From positions 1,100,540-1,164,539 of the forward strand of contig CAWFEX010000004.1 of assembly GCA_963814955.1 (NCBI GenBank): a stretch of 64,000 nucleotides of DNA, given 5' to 3'. Each line of letters begins with the position of its first letter. Within the stretch, counting starts at the first letter, position 1. The notes below the pieces were generated by a model, which saw only the letters and a list, made by a program, of their open reading frames with translations, searched no databases and was not told the DNA's origin. The DNA is from DATCJA01 sp963814955. GTDB taxonomy: Bacteria; Acidobacteriota; Vicinamibacteria; Vicinamibacterales; UBA2999. A program made the translations under genes and the position numbers. Shown here in pieces: positions 46,046 to 53,111 of this stretch.

Positions 46046-46750
46046 ATGGGATCCTTTCGAGCCGTCAGCGCCGGAATCGCGGTCATGGCGCTCTGGACGG
46101 CCGCTGGGAGCGGGTTTCCGCGTCACGAGGGCGATGGCAACGACGCGATCCAGCGCTTTCAGACCGCGGTGCACGATTATATGGCACTGCGCGAAGCCGT
46201 CACGCGGACGGTGCCGCCGCTGGAAATTACGCCTGATACCGAAAATATTCGCCAGGCAGTCGACGCCATGGCTGAAGCAATCCGCCGGGCCAGGCCGTCC
46301 GCGGAAGAAGGCGACATCTTCAATAATGAAGCCGCCGCGCTGCTTCGACGTCGCATAGGCGCAAGCACTCGAGAATCCGGGTGCGACGTGGCTGATATCC
46401 TTGCGGCGGAGCGAGACGATGATCATGTGGGCCCGCTGCCACGCCCGCTTGTCCACGATCGGCTCGACTGGGAGCGAGGATCCTTCATGCCGTGGTGCGT
46501 GCTCCGCGAACTGCCGCTGATACCCGACGAACTGCAGTTCCGGTTTGTCGAGCACGACCTGGTGCTCATCGATATCGACGCAAGCCTGGTCGTTGATGTC
46601 CTGCCCAATGCGCTTCCGGCGCGCGGGTCATGGAAAGGATTGCACTTCGCGGATAGGCGCGAGGGCAGGGCGAGGGCGTTCAACGCGCCGAGAGAAGAGA
46701 ACAATGATCGAAATCAAACGGATTTTGTGCCCAGTGGATTTTTCCGATAA
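46046..46750 (+). CDS. Exported protein of an undescribed family (paralogue 3)
   Basis: A 234-residue frame with N-terminal hydrophobic segment (FRAVSAGIAVMALWTAAGSG), helix AIQRFQTAVHDYMALREAV, a GDIFNNEAAALLRRRIG segment and the family ending IPDELQFRFVEHDLVLIDIDASLVVDVLPNALP. After this the frame runs on and overlaps the next Usp gene by 47 bases, so the natural stop may have been lost by an indel near 46,640. It is coupled to a tandem Usp gene, as paralogue 1 is to a cytochrome. Confidence 0.72.
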   Translation: MGSFRAVSAGIAVMALWTAAGSGFPRHEGDGNDAIQRFQTAVHDYMALREAVTRTVPPLEITPDTENIRQAVDAMAEAIRRARPSAEEGDIFNNEAAALLRRRIGASTRESGCDVADILAAERDDDHVGPLPRPLVHDRLDWERGSFMPWCVLRELPLIPDELQFRFVEHDLVLIDIDASLVVDVLPNALPARGSWKGLHFADRREGRARAFNAPREENNDRNQTDFVPSGFFR

Positions 46751-47609
46751 TCACGGCAGGCGCTCCACCACGCCGCCTCAATCGCGAGGTGGTACGAGTC
46801 TGACGATCACCGTGCTGTACGTTCATCCGGCCGTTCCCCTTGCTGCGGCGGCGCCAGGAGCGCCTGCCTTCCCTCCGTTCGTCGTGACGGCTGCAGACCG
46901 CGACAAGCTGCTCGCCTCGATGAAGACCTTTGCTGAACGCGAAACCATCTCTGACTTACCCGTCGATCTGCAGGTTACTGAAGGTCCGGTCGCTCCCGAG
47001 ATTCTCGACTGCGCTCGCGTCCTTCCCGCGGATCTCATTGTCATGGGCACGCATGGACGCTCCGGATTCGAACGCCTCATGGTCGGTTCGGTCACCGAAC
47101 GAATCCTGCGCAAGGCGTCGTGCCCCGTGCTTTCGGTGCCTCCGCAGGTTCATAGCGAGAATCCATCTCCCCTGTTCAAGAGGATTCTGTGTGCGGTTGA
47201 TTTCTCTGACTGTTCGATGAAGGCGCTCGGTTTCGCCATGTCCCTGATGCAGGAAGCCGACGCCCACCTCACCGTGCTTCATGTTGTCGAGCTTCCAGCC
47301 GACGCGCATGAACGATTACCGCACCTATCACCGGGCGTCCGCGAGTACGTGACGGCCGTGGAGGACGACCATCGTCGACGCCTGCAGGCTGCGGTTCCGG
47401 AGAGCGTTCGTGCCGCCTGCGAGGTTGAGACGAAGATGGTGATTGGCAAGCCGTATCGCGAAATCCTGCGCGTGGCTGCCGATGAGCAAAGCGACGTGAT
47501 CGTCATCGGGGTTCATGGGCGGGCCGCAGCGGATCTGATCTTCTTTGGATCCACCGCGCAGCACGTGGTACGGCAAGCGACCTGTCCCGTTTTGACGCTT
47601 CGAGAATAG
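46704..47609 (+). CDS. Tandem-domain universal stress protein (internal compensated frameshift)
   Basis: A 301-residue protein with two Usp domains: MIEIKRILCPVDFSD...GTHGRSGFERLMVGSVTERIL and LFKRILCAVDFSDCSMKALGFAMSLMQ...GVHGRAAADLIFFGSTAQHVV. Between about 46,755 and 46,800 the sequence NHGRRSTTPPQSRGGTS is out of character. Read one frame over it becomes RQALHHAASIARWYES, the expected Usp helix, so two opposite indels flank this stretch. It is similar in plan to the Usp proteins at 4201 and 50,570. Confidence 0.88.
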   Translation: MIEIKRILCPVDFSDNHGRRSTTPPQSRGGTSLTITVLYVHPAVPLAAAAPGAPAFPPFVVTAADRDKLLASMKTFAERETISDLPVDLQVTEGPVAPEILDCARVLPADLIVMGTHGRSGFERLMVGSVTERILRKASCPVLSVPPQVHSENPSPLFKRILCAVDFSDCSMKALGFAMSLMQEADAHLTVLHVVELPADAHERLPHLSPGVREYVTAVEDDHRRRLQAAVPESVRAACEVETKMVIGKPYREILRVAADEQSDVIVIGVHGRAAADLIFFGSTAQHVVRQATCPVLTLRE

Positions 47610-47702
47610 ATGTCAGGATTCGCCGCGTTTTCGAGCGCGTAAGGGCGGCGTGAACTGCGCGCAGAGCGGGCCGTGAAGGCCGGCTCTGCGCTGACGCGTC
47701 TC

Positions 47703-48213
47703 CTACGCTGCCTTCGCAGGTTCTTCGATTGCGATGTTGCGACGCGCCGGTTCGACTATGGCCGGCAACGGAACGCTTACTTCGAGCACGCCGTCGGCAA
47801 ATGTCGCCTTCACGTCCTCGAACCTGACGTTCTCGGGCAGCGGCACGGTGCGATAGAAACTGCCGTACTCGCGCTCACACCGATAGTAGTTCTCCTCCTT
47901 CTTTTCCGCTTCAGTCTTCCGCTCTCCGAAAATGACGAGACGGCCGTCCACGAATTCGACCTCTACGTCTTCCTTTTTCAGACCTGGCAGGTCGATCTTC
48001 GTGATCAGGCGGTTGTCCTTTTCGAAGACATCCACCCTCGGAGACCACGCTGCCACACGAGGATGCCGTGAATCCTTCTGGCAGCCGACGGAACGGTCGC
48101 CAGAACTTCTCGTCGAACATACCATCGAGGTCCGACGTCATCTGCCGTAGGAGCCCGAAGGGATCCCGGTTGAAGCGCGTTGGAGCCAGGTTTGTTTCTT
48201 TTCGACCGAACAT
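47703..48213 (-). CDS. Hsp20/alpha-crystallin small heat-shock protein (one frameshift)
   Basis: ATG 48,213 has GGAGGCGAATC upstream and begins MFGRKETNLAPTRFNRDPFGLLRQMTSDLDGMFDEKFW. Near 48,060 one extra T breaks the frame. In the other frame the alpha-crystallin domain continues VAAWSPRVDVFEKDNRLITKIDLPGLKKEDVEVEFVDGRLVIFGER...YGSFYRTVPLPENV...ADGVLEVSVPLP. It is an ATP-independent cytosolic chaperone that holds unfolding proteins. Divergent from the BON gene at 48,688, with shared regulatory sites between. Confidence 0.88.
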
Positions 48214-48272
48214 GATTCGCCTCCTGTCCGCCAACACTTATCTGTGAGGTCCTATCCCGACTCCCGTCGAAC

Positions 48273-48287
48273 GCAATCAACGTACCT
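48273..48287 (-). promoter_or_regulatory. Putative sigma-54 promoter (minus) for hsp20
   Basis: AGGTACGTTGATTGC on the minus strand, with exact spacing and a TTGCG -12 element. The predicted start near 48,261 leaves a 48-base leader. Confidence 0.5.
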
Positions 48288-48348
48288 CGACCGCCCGGTG
48301 CACTGCAGCCGCGAAGAGGGCGATCGTGCGAACCGGTGAGTGGCGAGA

Positions 48349-48388
48349 TGCGAGAAATCACGGCGCGCAGTGCGGGGATTTCCGCGGC
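48349..48388. promoter_or_regulatory. Putative enhancer pair shared by hsp20 and BON promoters
   Basis: TGCGAGAAATCACGGC (48,349) and TGCGGGGATTTCCGCGG (48,371-48,387) repeat at 22 bases. It is 62-101 bases from the minus promoter at 48,273 and 70-109 bases from the plus promoter at 48,458. The 474-base gap 48,214-48,687 holds only these sites and the inverted repeat at 48,549. Confidence 0.5.
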
Positions 48389-48457
48389 AGGCACCCCATT
48401 CGAAATGTCTCATGACCTCGCGACTGCCTCGACCCGCGAACTACGGTGGCGCCGTGC

Positions 48458-48472
48458 TGGAACCGGACTTGC
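48458..48472 (+). promoter_or_regulatory. Putative sigma-54 promoter for the triple-BON gene
   Basis: TGGAACCGGACTTGC, with exact spacing and TTGCT -12. The predicted start near 48,484 gives an unusually long 204-base leader that contains a large inverted repeat. Confidence 0.45.
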
Positions 48473-48548
48473 TCCATGGAAAGTCGAGCACGGTTCTGAA
48501 CCAGCCAAGGGCTGGCCCTTGATTGGTTGGCAGTATTTGCTTGGGCGC

Positions 48549-48641
48549 GCTTCGCGCGCCTAGGACCGCTATGCGGGCACAACGAGTACAAGATTCATGC
48601 TACGAGCCGCATAGCGGTCCAGAGGCCTGCTCCGCGCGAAG
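48549..48641. repeat. Large nested inverted repeat in the BON gene leader
   Basis: Inner arms GGACCGCTATGCGG (48,563-48,576) and CCGCATAGCGGTCC (48,607-48,620) are perfectly complementary. Outer arms CTTCGCGCG near 48,550 and CGCGCGAAG near 48,632 also pair. In RNA this would be a long stem in the leader before ATG 48,688. It may be a terminator/attenuator, an RNA control element or a repeat-element remnant. Confidence 0.6.
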
Positions 48642-48687
48642 TAGGCGTTTCGCGGCGTTGCGCGCAGCACGGCAGGAGGGTGGTGAC

Positions 48688-49377
48688 ATGACGACCACGA
48701 ATCTCACCGACACGGATCTCCGCGCCAGAGACGCCGTAGTACGGCGGCTGGATTGGGACCCGGACGTGGACAGCAGCGCCGTGGGCGTCACGGCCAAGAA
48801 CGGTGTCGTCACATTGACCGGATTTATCGACAGCTACTCCGGCAAGCTCGCGGCCGAACGCGCCGCCAAGCGAGTGGGCGGCGTGCGCGCCGTGGCGAAC
48901 GATATCGAGGTGCGACTGAAGCTCGAGCGAAGCGATCCAGACGTCGCACGCGACGTGGCTCGCGCGCTGGAACTTCGCATCGGGGTTCCCGAAACGGTGC
49001 AGGCGGTCGTGCACAACGGACATGTGACGCTGACGGGCAAGGTGAGCTGGATTGCACAGAAGAAGAGTGCCGAGCGGGCAGTTACTCGGGTGCGTGGCGT
49101 CCGCGGGATCTTCAATCACATCGAGGTTGTGCCCGATCGAACGGAGCTGGAGGTCAGACGCCGGGTCGCCGAAGCAATGCACCGTCACGCAGATGTCGAC
49201 ACCCGACACATCTCGGTTGCGGTTTCAGGAGACATTGCGTTCCTGACCGGGACTGTGGGTTCGTGGTCGCAGCGCGAGGTGGCAGAGCGCGCCGCCGCCG
49301 CCGCACCGGGTATCCGATGGGTGGACAACCGGATCGCGGTCGAATCGCCTCCGGCCGAAGAGCCGGAGATCTGCTGA
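48688..49377 (+). CDS. Triple BON-domain protein (paralogue of 30,863-31,549)
   Basis: A 229-residue cytosolic protein with the same three-BON plan: VRRLDWDPDVDSSAVGVTAKNGVVTLTGFIDSYSGKLAAERAAKRVGG, then LELRIGVPETVQAVVHNGHVTLTGKVSW...GVRGIFNHIEV, then MHRHADVDTRHISVAVSGDIAFLTGTVGSWSQREVAERAA and the same ending (EIC). GGAGGG precedes ATG 48,688. The identity across the whole length points to duplication within the island. Confidence 0.9.
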   Translation: MTTTNLTDTDLRARDAVVRRLDWDPDVDSSAVGVTAKNGVVTLTGFIDSYSGKLAAERAAKRVGGVRAVANDIEVRLKLERSDPDVARDVARALELRIGVPETVQAVVHNGHVTLTGKVSWIAQKKSAERAVTRVRGVRGIFNHIEVVPDRTELEVRRRVAEAMHRHADVDTRHISVAVSGDIAFLTGTVGSWSQREVAERAAAAAPGIRWVDNRIAVESPPAEEPEIC

Positions 49378-49452
49378 ACCGCCCGGCCACGGGATCTCGC
49401 CGACGCGCGCAGACGCTAGGTTCGGCGGAACTCCGGCGAATGTGTGCTCTGC

Positions 49453-49467
49453 TGGCACATCCATTGC
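49453..49467 (+). promoter_or_regulatory. Putative sigma-54 promoter for the 72-aa gene
   Basis: TGGCACATCCATTGC is the closest match in the window to the full consensus, with exact spacing. The predicted start near 49,479 leaves a 30-base leader. Only a single GCGGAACTCCGGC-like site (49,426) is seen upstream. Confidence 0.65.
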
Positions 49468-49508
49468 GTAATTCGGCGCGCAACGAGCTATCGTTCCCGG
49501 AGACTACC

Positions 49509-49727
49509 ATGACCAACACGCATACCGATCGGGCCATCGGCGCACAGATACGCGCCGAATATCAGGAGATGCCTGGCTTGCGTTTGACCCTCTCGCAGGC
49601 CGCACGCCTATTCAACTTGGAGTTGGCCTGCTGCGCCCGTGTGCTCGATGGGCTCGTCAAGAACGGTGCACTCTGGACCAACGGTCGCGAGTTCCTGGCG
49701 CAGAACGTCGGTCGCCGGTGCGCGTGA
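49509..49727 (+). CDS. Small winged-helix-like protein (72 aa)
   Basis: MTNTHTDRAIGAQIRAEYQEMPGLRLTLSQAARLFNLELACCARVLDGLVKNGALWTNGREFLAQNV. The helix-turn-helix-beta pattern LRLTLSQAARLFNLELACCARVLDGLVKNGAL resembles a minimal DNA-binding winged helix. GGAG precedes the ATG. A hairpin begins in its last codons. Function not known; it could be a small regulator of the island. Confidence 0.65.
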   Translation: MTNTHTDRAIGAQIRAEYQEMPGLRLTLSQAARLFNLELACCARVLDGLVKNGALWTNGREFLAQNVGRRCA

Positions 49728-49747
49728 TTTTCCGAGAAAATCGCGTG
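49721..49747 (+). terminator. Hairpin spanning the stop codon of the 72-aa gene
   Basis: CGCGTGATTTTC, loop CGA, GAAAATCGCGTG forms a 12-base stem (two G-T pairs) that includes the TGA stop. No U-tract follows, so it may terminate poorly or act as an mRNA stabiliser. Confidence 0.4.
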
Positions 49748-49905
49748 CCTTCTCAAGGGCGTGGGCGAGGTGTTCGGTCGAGGTCGTCACGACCAGCGTC
49801 GAGTTCCTGAGTTCCTGCCAGACCACAACCAGTTGTAAAGGGTTGTTCTCGCGCGCCCGCTCCGCTTCGTTCCGCAGCAGGTGTCGATGTCCGGGCCATG
49901 GGTGT

Positions 49906-49938
49906 GGAAAAATTCGCCGTCGACACGAACAAATCCGC
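49906..49938. promoter_or_regulatory. Putative tandem enhancer upstream of the VIT1 gene
   Basis: GGAAAAATTCGCC (49,906-49,918) and ACGAACAAATCCGC (49,925-49,938) repeat at about 21 bases, 52-84 bases upstream of the -24 element. Confidence 0.45.
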
Positions 49939-49989
49939 TCGGCGAACCCCACGTTCATCACGAGCAAGCGCGATACCACGGCCAGAGGC

Positions 49990-50004
49990 GGGCATCCGGC
50001 TTGC
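49990..50004 (+). promoter_or_regulatory. Putative sigma-54 promoter for the VIT1 gene
   Basis: GGGCATCCGGCTTGC, with exact spacing and TTGCG -12. The predicted start near 50,016 is only 3 bases before GTG 50,019. Confidence 0.45.
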
Positions 50005-50018
50005 GAAAGGCACCCACA

Positions 50019-50567
50019 GTGTCACGTGAGTCAATTCATATCGAGCCGACAGGGCTTGTAGGGATCGCACGCCATTACATCCGGGATCTCGTCTATGGTG
50101 CCAACGACGGCATTATCACCACATTTGCCGTAGTTGCCGGCGTCGCCGGGGGCTCGCTGTCGACGATTGCTGTTCTGATCGTTGGCGCCGCCAACCTCGC
50201 GGCGGACGGCGTGGCCATGGGCGTCGGAAATCTGCTGGCGATCCGCTCTCATGAGAGCGCGCTGGCAGCGGCCGGGCGGCCTGAAGAAGAGACGTATCCC
50301 TGGAAGCATGGCCTCGCCACGCTCGTGGCGTTCGTTGTGGCCGGCGCCGTGCCGCTGGTGCCATACATCGTGACGGTGTCCGATGATGTCCGATTGCCGG
50401 CGTCGGCCCTGCTCACGATGGCGTCACTCTTTGGCGTGGGCGCGGCTCGGGCCACGGTCACTCTCGACCGATGGTGGAGGGCCGGGCTCGAAATGCTCCT
50501 GCTGGGTGGCGTCATCGCACTCGCTGCGTACGGCGCAGCCGCTATCGTACGGTGGGCCGTGAGCTGA
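50019..50567 (+). CDS. VIT1/CCC1-family metal transporter
   Basis: A 182-residue membrane protein with LVYGANDGIITTFAVVAGVAGGSLSTIAVLIVGAANLAADGVAMGVGNLLAIRSHE, the hallmark of VIT1/CCC1 iron/manganese transporters, then a short cytosolic linker and three more helices (GLATLVAFVVAGAVPLVPYI...LLLGGVIALAAYG). These proteins move Fe2+ or Mn2+ across membranes, often for detoxification. GTG 50,019 is taken because AAAGG precedes it and the long upstream extension has no family similarity. Confidence 0.88.
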   Translation: MSRESIHIEPTGLVGIARHYIRDLVYGANDGIITTFAVVAGVAGGSLSTIAVLIVGAANLAADGVAMGVGNLLAIRSHESALAAAGRPEEETYPWKHGLATLVAFVVAGAVPLVPYIVTVSDDVRLPASALLTMASLFGVGAARATVTLDRWWRAGLEMLLLGGVIALAAYGAAAIVRWAVS

Positions 50568-50569
50568 GA

Positions 50570-51457
50570 TCACTCGGCCACGTACATCAACACTGGAGCC
50601 TTCGACAGCATCAGCACGCGATAGGCCGTAGACCCGGGAGGCCCGCCTTTCTCGCCCGGTGCTCGCCGTCCCAATACCAGGATCGGCCGATGTGCGTCAG
50701 AGGACGCGGCGCAATCAGCCAGATGATTGGGCACGGCGCCGATCTCGACCTTCACTTCCACAGGGACGTCACACGCGATCGATGCTGCCAGTTTCTCGAT
50801 TTGGCTCCGTGCTGCCTCGGTGCGATCGCGAACCGCGGCTTCGGCATGGCCACGCCAGCGCGCGAGCACCGGCGGCTCTGGCACCACGTGAATGATCTTG
50901 AGCGTCGTGCGCAGCACAGATGCCAGCCGACAGGCGGCTGTCGCAGCCTCACTGGCTGCGGGCGAGAAATCCACTGCGGCAATGACGGGCCCGGTGCCCG
51001 ATAGATCCGGGACCGTTGAACGCACCGGGCTCCATTGAGCGGGGGTGACAAGCACCGACGCCGACGAGTGCCTCAAGACGCCTTCGGTCGTGGAGCCGAA
51101 GAAGGCTCGTTCGGCGCCTGACATTCCATGGCTGCCAACGACGACGATGTCGGCATCGAGACGTTGCGCGGCCCGCACTATCACGTCGACGGCAGGGCCG
51201 GTCGCCACGTGAAGGCGTGGAGCAACCGCCGATCCTGCCGTGGGGACATCGCCTACAAAGCGTTCGAGCTCTGCTTCTGTATCACCGACGAGATCGAATC
51301 CGGCATGACGTGCACCTTCCGCAAGGAGTGGCTCCTGCGCGTGAAGCACATGGAGCGCGGCACCCGTCTGCCGGGCAAGTCGGCCTGCGAACAGAAGTGC
51401 AGTGTGCGACGAATCGGAAAAATCGACAGCGGAAAGAATCACGCGAGGAGGAAACAT
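50570..51457 (-). CDS. Tandem-domain universal stress protein
   Basis: A 295-residue protein beginning MFPPRVILSAVDFSDSSHTALLFAGRLARQTG, with ATP motif GSHGMSGAERAFFGSTTEGVL in domain 1. Domain 2 (VIAAVDFSPAASEAATAACRLASVL) ends GRRAPGEKGGPPGSTAYRVLMLSKAPVLMYVAE, with a degenerate motif. It converges on the VIT1 gene with two bases between stops. The start lies against the divergent response-regulator gene. Confidence 0.88.
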   Translation of the reverse strand: MFPPRVILSAVDFSDSSHTALLFAGRLARQTGAALHVLHAQEPLLAEGARHAGFDLVGDTEAELERFVGDVPTAGSAVAPRLHVATGPAVDVIVRAAQRLDADIVVVGSHGMSGAERAFFGSTTEGVLRHSSASVLVTPAQWSPVRSTVPDLSGTGPVIAAVDFSPAASEAATAACRLASVLRTTLKIIHVVPEPPVLARWRGHAEAAVRDRTEAARSQIEKLAASIACDVPVEVKVEIGAVPNHLADCAASSDAHRPILVLGRRAPGEKGGPPGSTAYRVLMLSKAPVLMYVAE

Positions 51458-53030
51458 GGCTTCAATGCTAATGGAGAGCGCCCTCGGGCGGGTGACCTCC
51501 TGCCCGTGCGGCGCGAAAGTTGCTCCTCCTGCCCCGAAAGCGCCAAGAACACAGGGGATTGCGCGGGATGTTTCGCAGTGGTGCGGAATATTCCCCAACG
51601 GAGAACAAGGATCATCGAGTACTGCCAACGTCTTGATCGTCGATGACGAAGGTCTCGTGCGGTGGTCGCTCAAGGAGCGACTCTCCCGTGACGGCTACGG
51701 CGTCAGCGAGGCGGCCACGGTTGCCGGCGCGACAGAAAAGCTCGGAAACGACATCGATCTCGTGCTGCTGGATTTCAAGCTGCCCGACGGCGATGGACTG
51801 ACGTTGCTCCGGCGAATCAAAGAACTATCGCCAGAGACGCTGGTGATCCTGATGACCGCCTATTCGTCCGTGGAGAACGCGGTCGAGGCGATGCGTCTCG
51901 GTGCGTATCACTACGTCAACAAGCCGTTCAATCTCGACGAGGTGGCGCTGATAGTGGAAAAGGCGCTCGAAACGAGCCGGCTGCGGCGCGAGGTGCGGAG
52001 CCTCAGAACCAGTCAGGGACGCGAATACAGCTTCGAGGCCATCATCGGCGCATCCGCCGCGATCGTCCAGGCGAAGACCTTGATGGCGCGAGTGGCCGCG
52101 AGCCCGGCATCCACAGTGCTCCTCACCGGCGAGACAGGCACCGGTAAGGACCTGGCCGCGAAAGCCATCCACTACCACAGCGAACGCGCGACGCGTCCGT
52201 TCGTGAACATCACGGCGTCCGCATTGCCGGAGCAGCTTCTCGAGAGCGAGCTCTTCGGTCATGAGCGCGGCGCGTTCACCGACGCACGTCAGCAGAAGCG
52301 AGGTCTGGTCGAGATCGCCGACGGCGGCACGCTGTTTCTGGACGAGATTGGTGAAATGACGCCGGGGCTGCAGTCCAAGCTGCTTCGCTTTCTCGAGGAC
52401 AAGACGTTCAAACGGGTGGGCGGCCTCACGGACATACGCGTCGACGTCCGCGTGATTGCCGCGACCAACCGCAACCTGGAGGCGGAAGTACAGACCGGGA
52501 AGTTCCGCGAGGATCTGTTCTATCGCCTGCAGGTCATGCCGATCATGCTACCGCCGCTGCGAGAACGTGACGGGGACATTGCCCTGCTGGTGAATTACTA
52601 CATCGATCGATACAACCGGGAATTCCGCAAGCATGTTCGGGGCGTGACGCCGGAAGCGCTGGCACAGCTTCAGCGGTACCGGTGGCCAGGAAATATTCGT
52701 GAGCTTCGCAATGCGATCGAGCGGGCGATGCTGCTGATGGATCGCGACTGGCTCGAGCCAGGCGATTTCGTGACGCTGACACGCAGCACGGCCAGCGCGC
52801 TGCAGTTTCAGCTGCCCGCAAACGGCGTGGTGCTCGAGGAGATCGAGCGGCAGCTGCTCGTGCAGGCACTCGAACGTGCACACGGCAATCAGACGCATGC
52901 AGGCCAGCTGCTCGGGATCAACCGCGATCAGGTGCGCTACCGAATCGAGAAGTTTGGCCTCGAGAAGCCACAGCTGCAGCGAATGAATCACGAGGATCCG
53001 CAGTCGTCAGCGATGGCCAGCCAGCCGTAA
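51456..53030 (+). CDS. NtrC-family sigma-54-dependent response regulator (copy 1)
   Basis: Receiver domain (ANVLIVDDEGLVRWSLKERL, phospho-Asp in VLLDFKLPDGDG), AAA+ domain with Walker A (GETGTGKD), sigma-54 contact loop (ERGAFTDARQQKRG), Walker B (GGTLFLDEIGEM) and arginine-finger region (ENVIRELRNAIERA-like PGNIRELRNAIERA), then a Fis-type helix-turn-helix (NQTHAGQLLGINRDQVRYRIEKFGL). It binds enhancer DNA and activates sigma-54 RNA polymerase. Very close to the regulator at 54,553. The first about 48 residues from ATG 51,456 are not family-like, so the true start may lie near 51,610. Confidence 0.93.
   Translation: MASMLMESALGRVTSCPCGAKVAPPAPKAPRTQGIARDVSQWCGIFPNGEQGSSSTANVLIVDDEGLVRWSLKERLSRDGYGVSEAATVAGATEKLGNDIDLVLLDFKLPDGDGLTLLRRIKELSPETLVILMTAYSSVENAVEAMRLGAYHYVNKPFNLDEVALIVEKALETSRLRREVRSLRTSQGREYSFEAIIGASAAIVQAKTLMARVAASPASTVLLTGETGTGKDLAAKAIHYHSERATRPFVNITASALPEQLLESELFGHERGAFTDARQQKRGLVEIADGGTLFLDEIGEMTPGLQSKLLRFLEDKTFKRVGGLTDIRVDVRVIAATNRNLEAEVQTGKFREDLFYRLQVMPIMLPPLRERDGDIALLVNYYIDRYNREFRKHVRGVTPEALAQLQRYRWPGNIRELRNAIERAMLLMDRDWLEPGDFVTLTRSTASALQFQLPANGVVLEEIERQLLVQALERAHGNQTHAGQLLGINRDQVRYRIEKFGLEKPQLQRMNHEDPQSSAMASQP
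51566..51602. promoter_or_regulatory. Putative tandem enhancer between usp and the response regulator
   Basis: GCGGGATGTTTCGCA (51,563-51,577) and GCGGAATATTCCCCA (51,584-51,598) repeat at 21 bases. It is placed between the divergent usp and regulator genes, suggesting autoregulation. A candidate -24/-12 on each strand (minus TGGCGCTTTCGGGGC at 51,531; plus CGGCGCGAAAGTTGC at 51,509) is weak. Confidence 0.45.
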
Positions 53031-53111
53031 GAACAGCAGCGTGCGCATGCTGGTCAGGCTGAAGCTGGACACTGCGTGCGCGCGTCCGGGCGACAACGCA
53101 CATTACTTACG

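Noticed and set aside
48541..48660. The 48.55 kb inverted repeat as a simple rho-independent terminator for an upstream gene.
   Set aside because: No gene on the plus strand ends nearby (the closest, hsp20, runs the other way) and no T-tract follows, so a leader structure or repeat element is more likely.
51445..51458. Strong-looking GAGGAGG ribosome site before ATG 51,456 on the plus strand.
   Set aside because: The same bases encode Pro-Pro codons at the start of the opposing Usp protein, and the resulting 48-residue N-terminal extension of the response regulator is not family-like. The site is probably coincidental, though no better start codon is seen.
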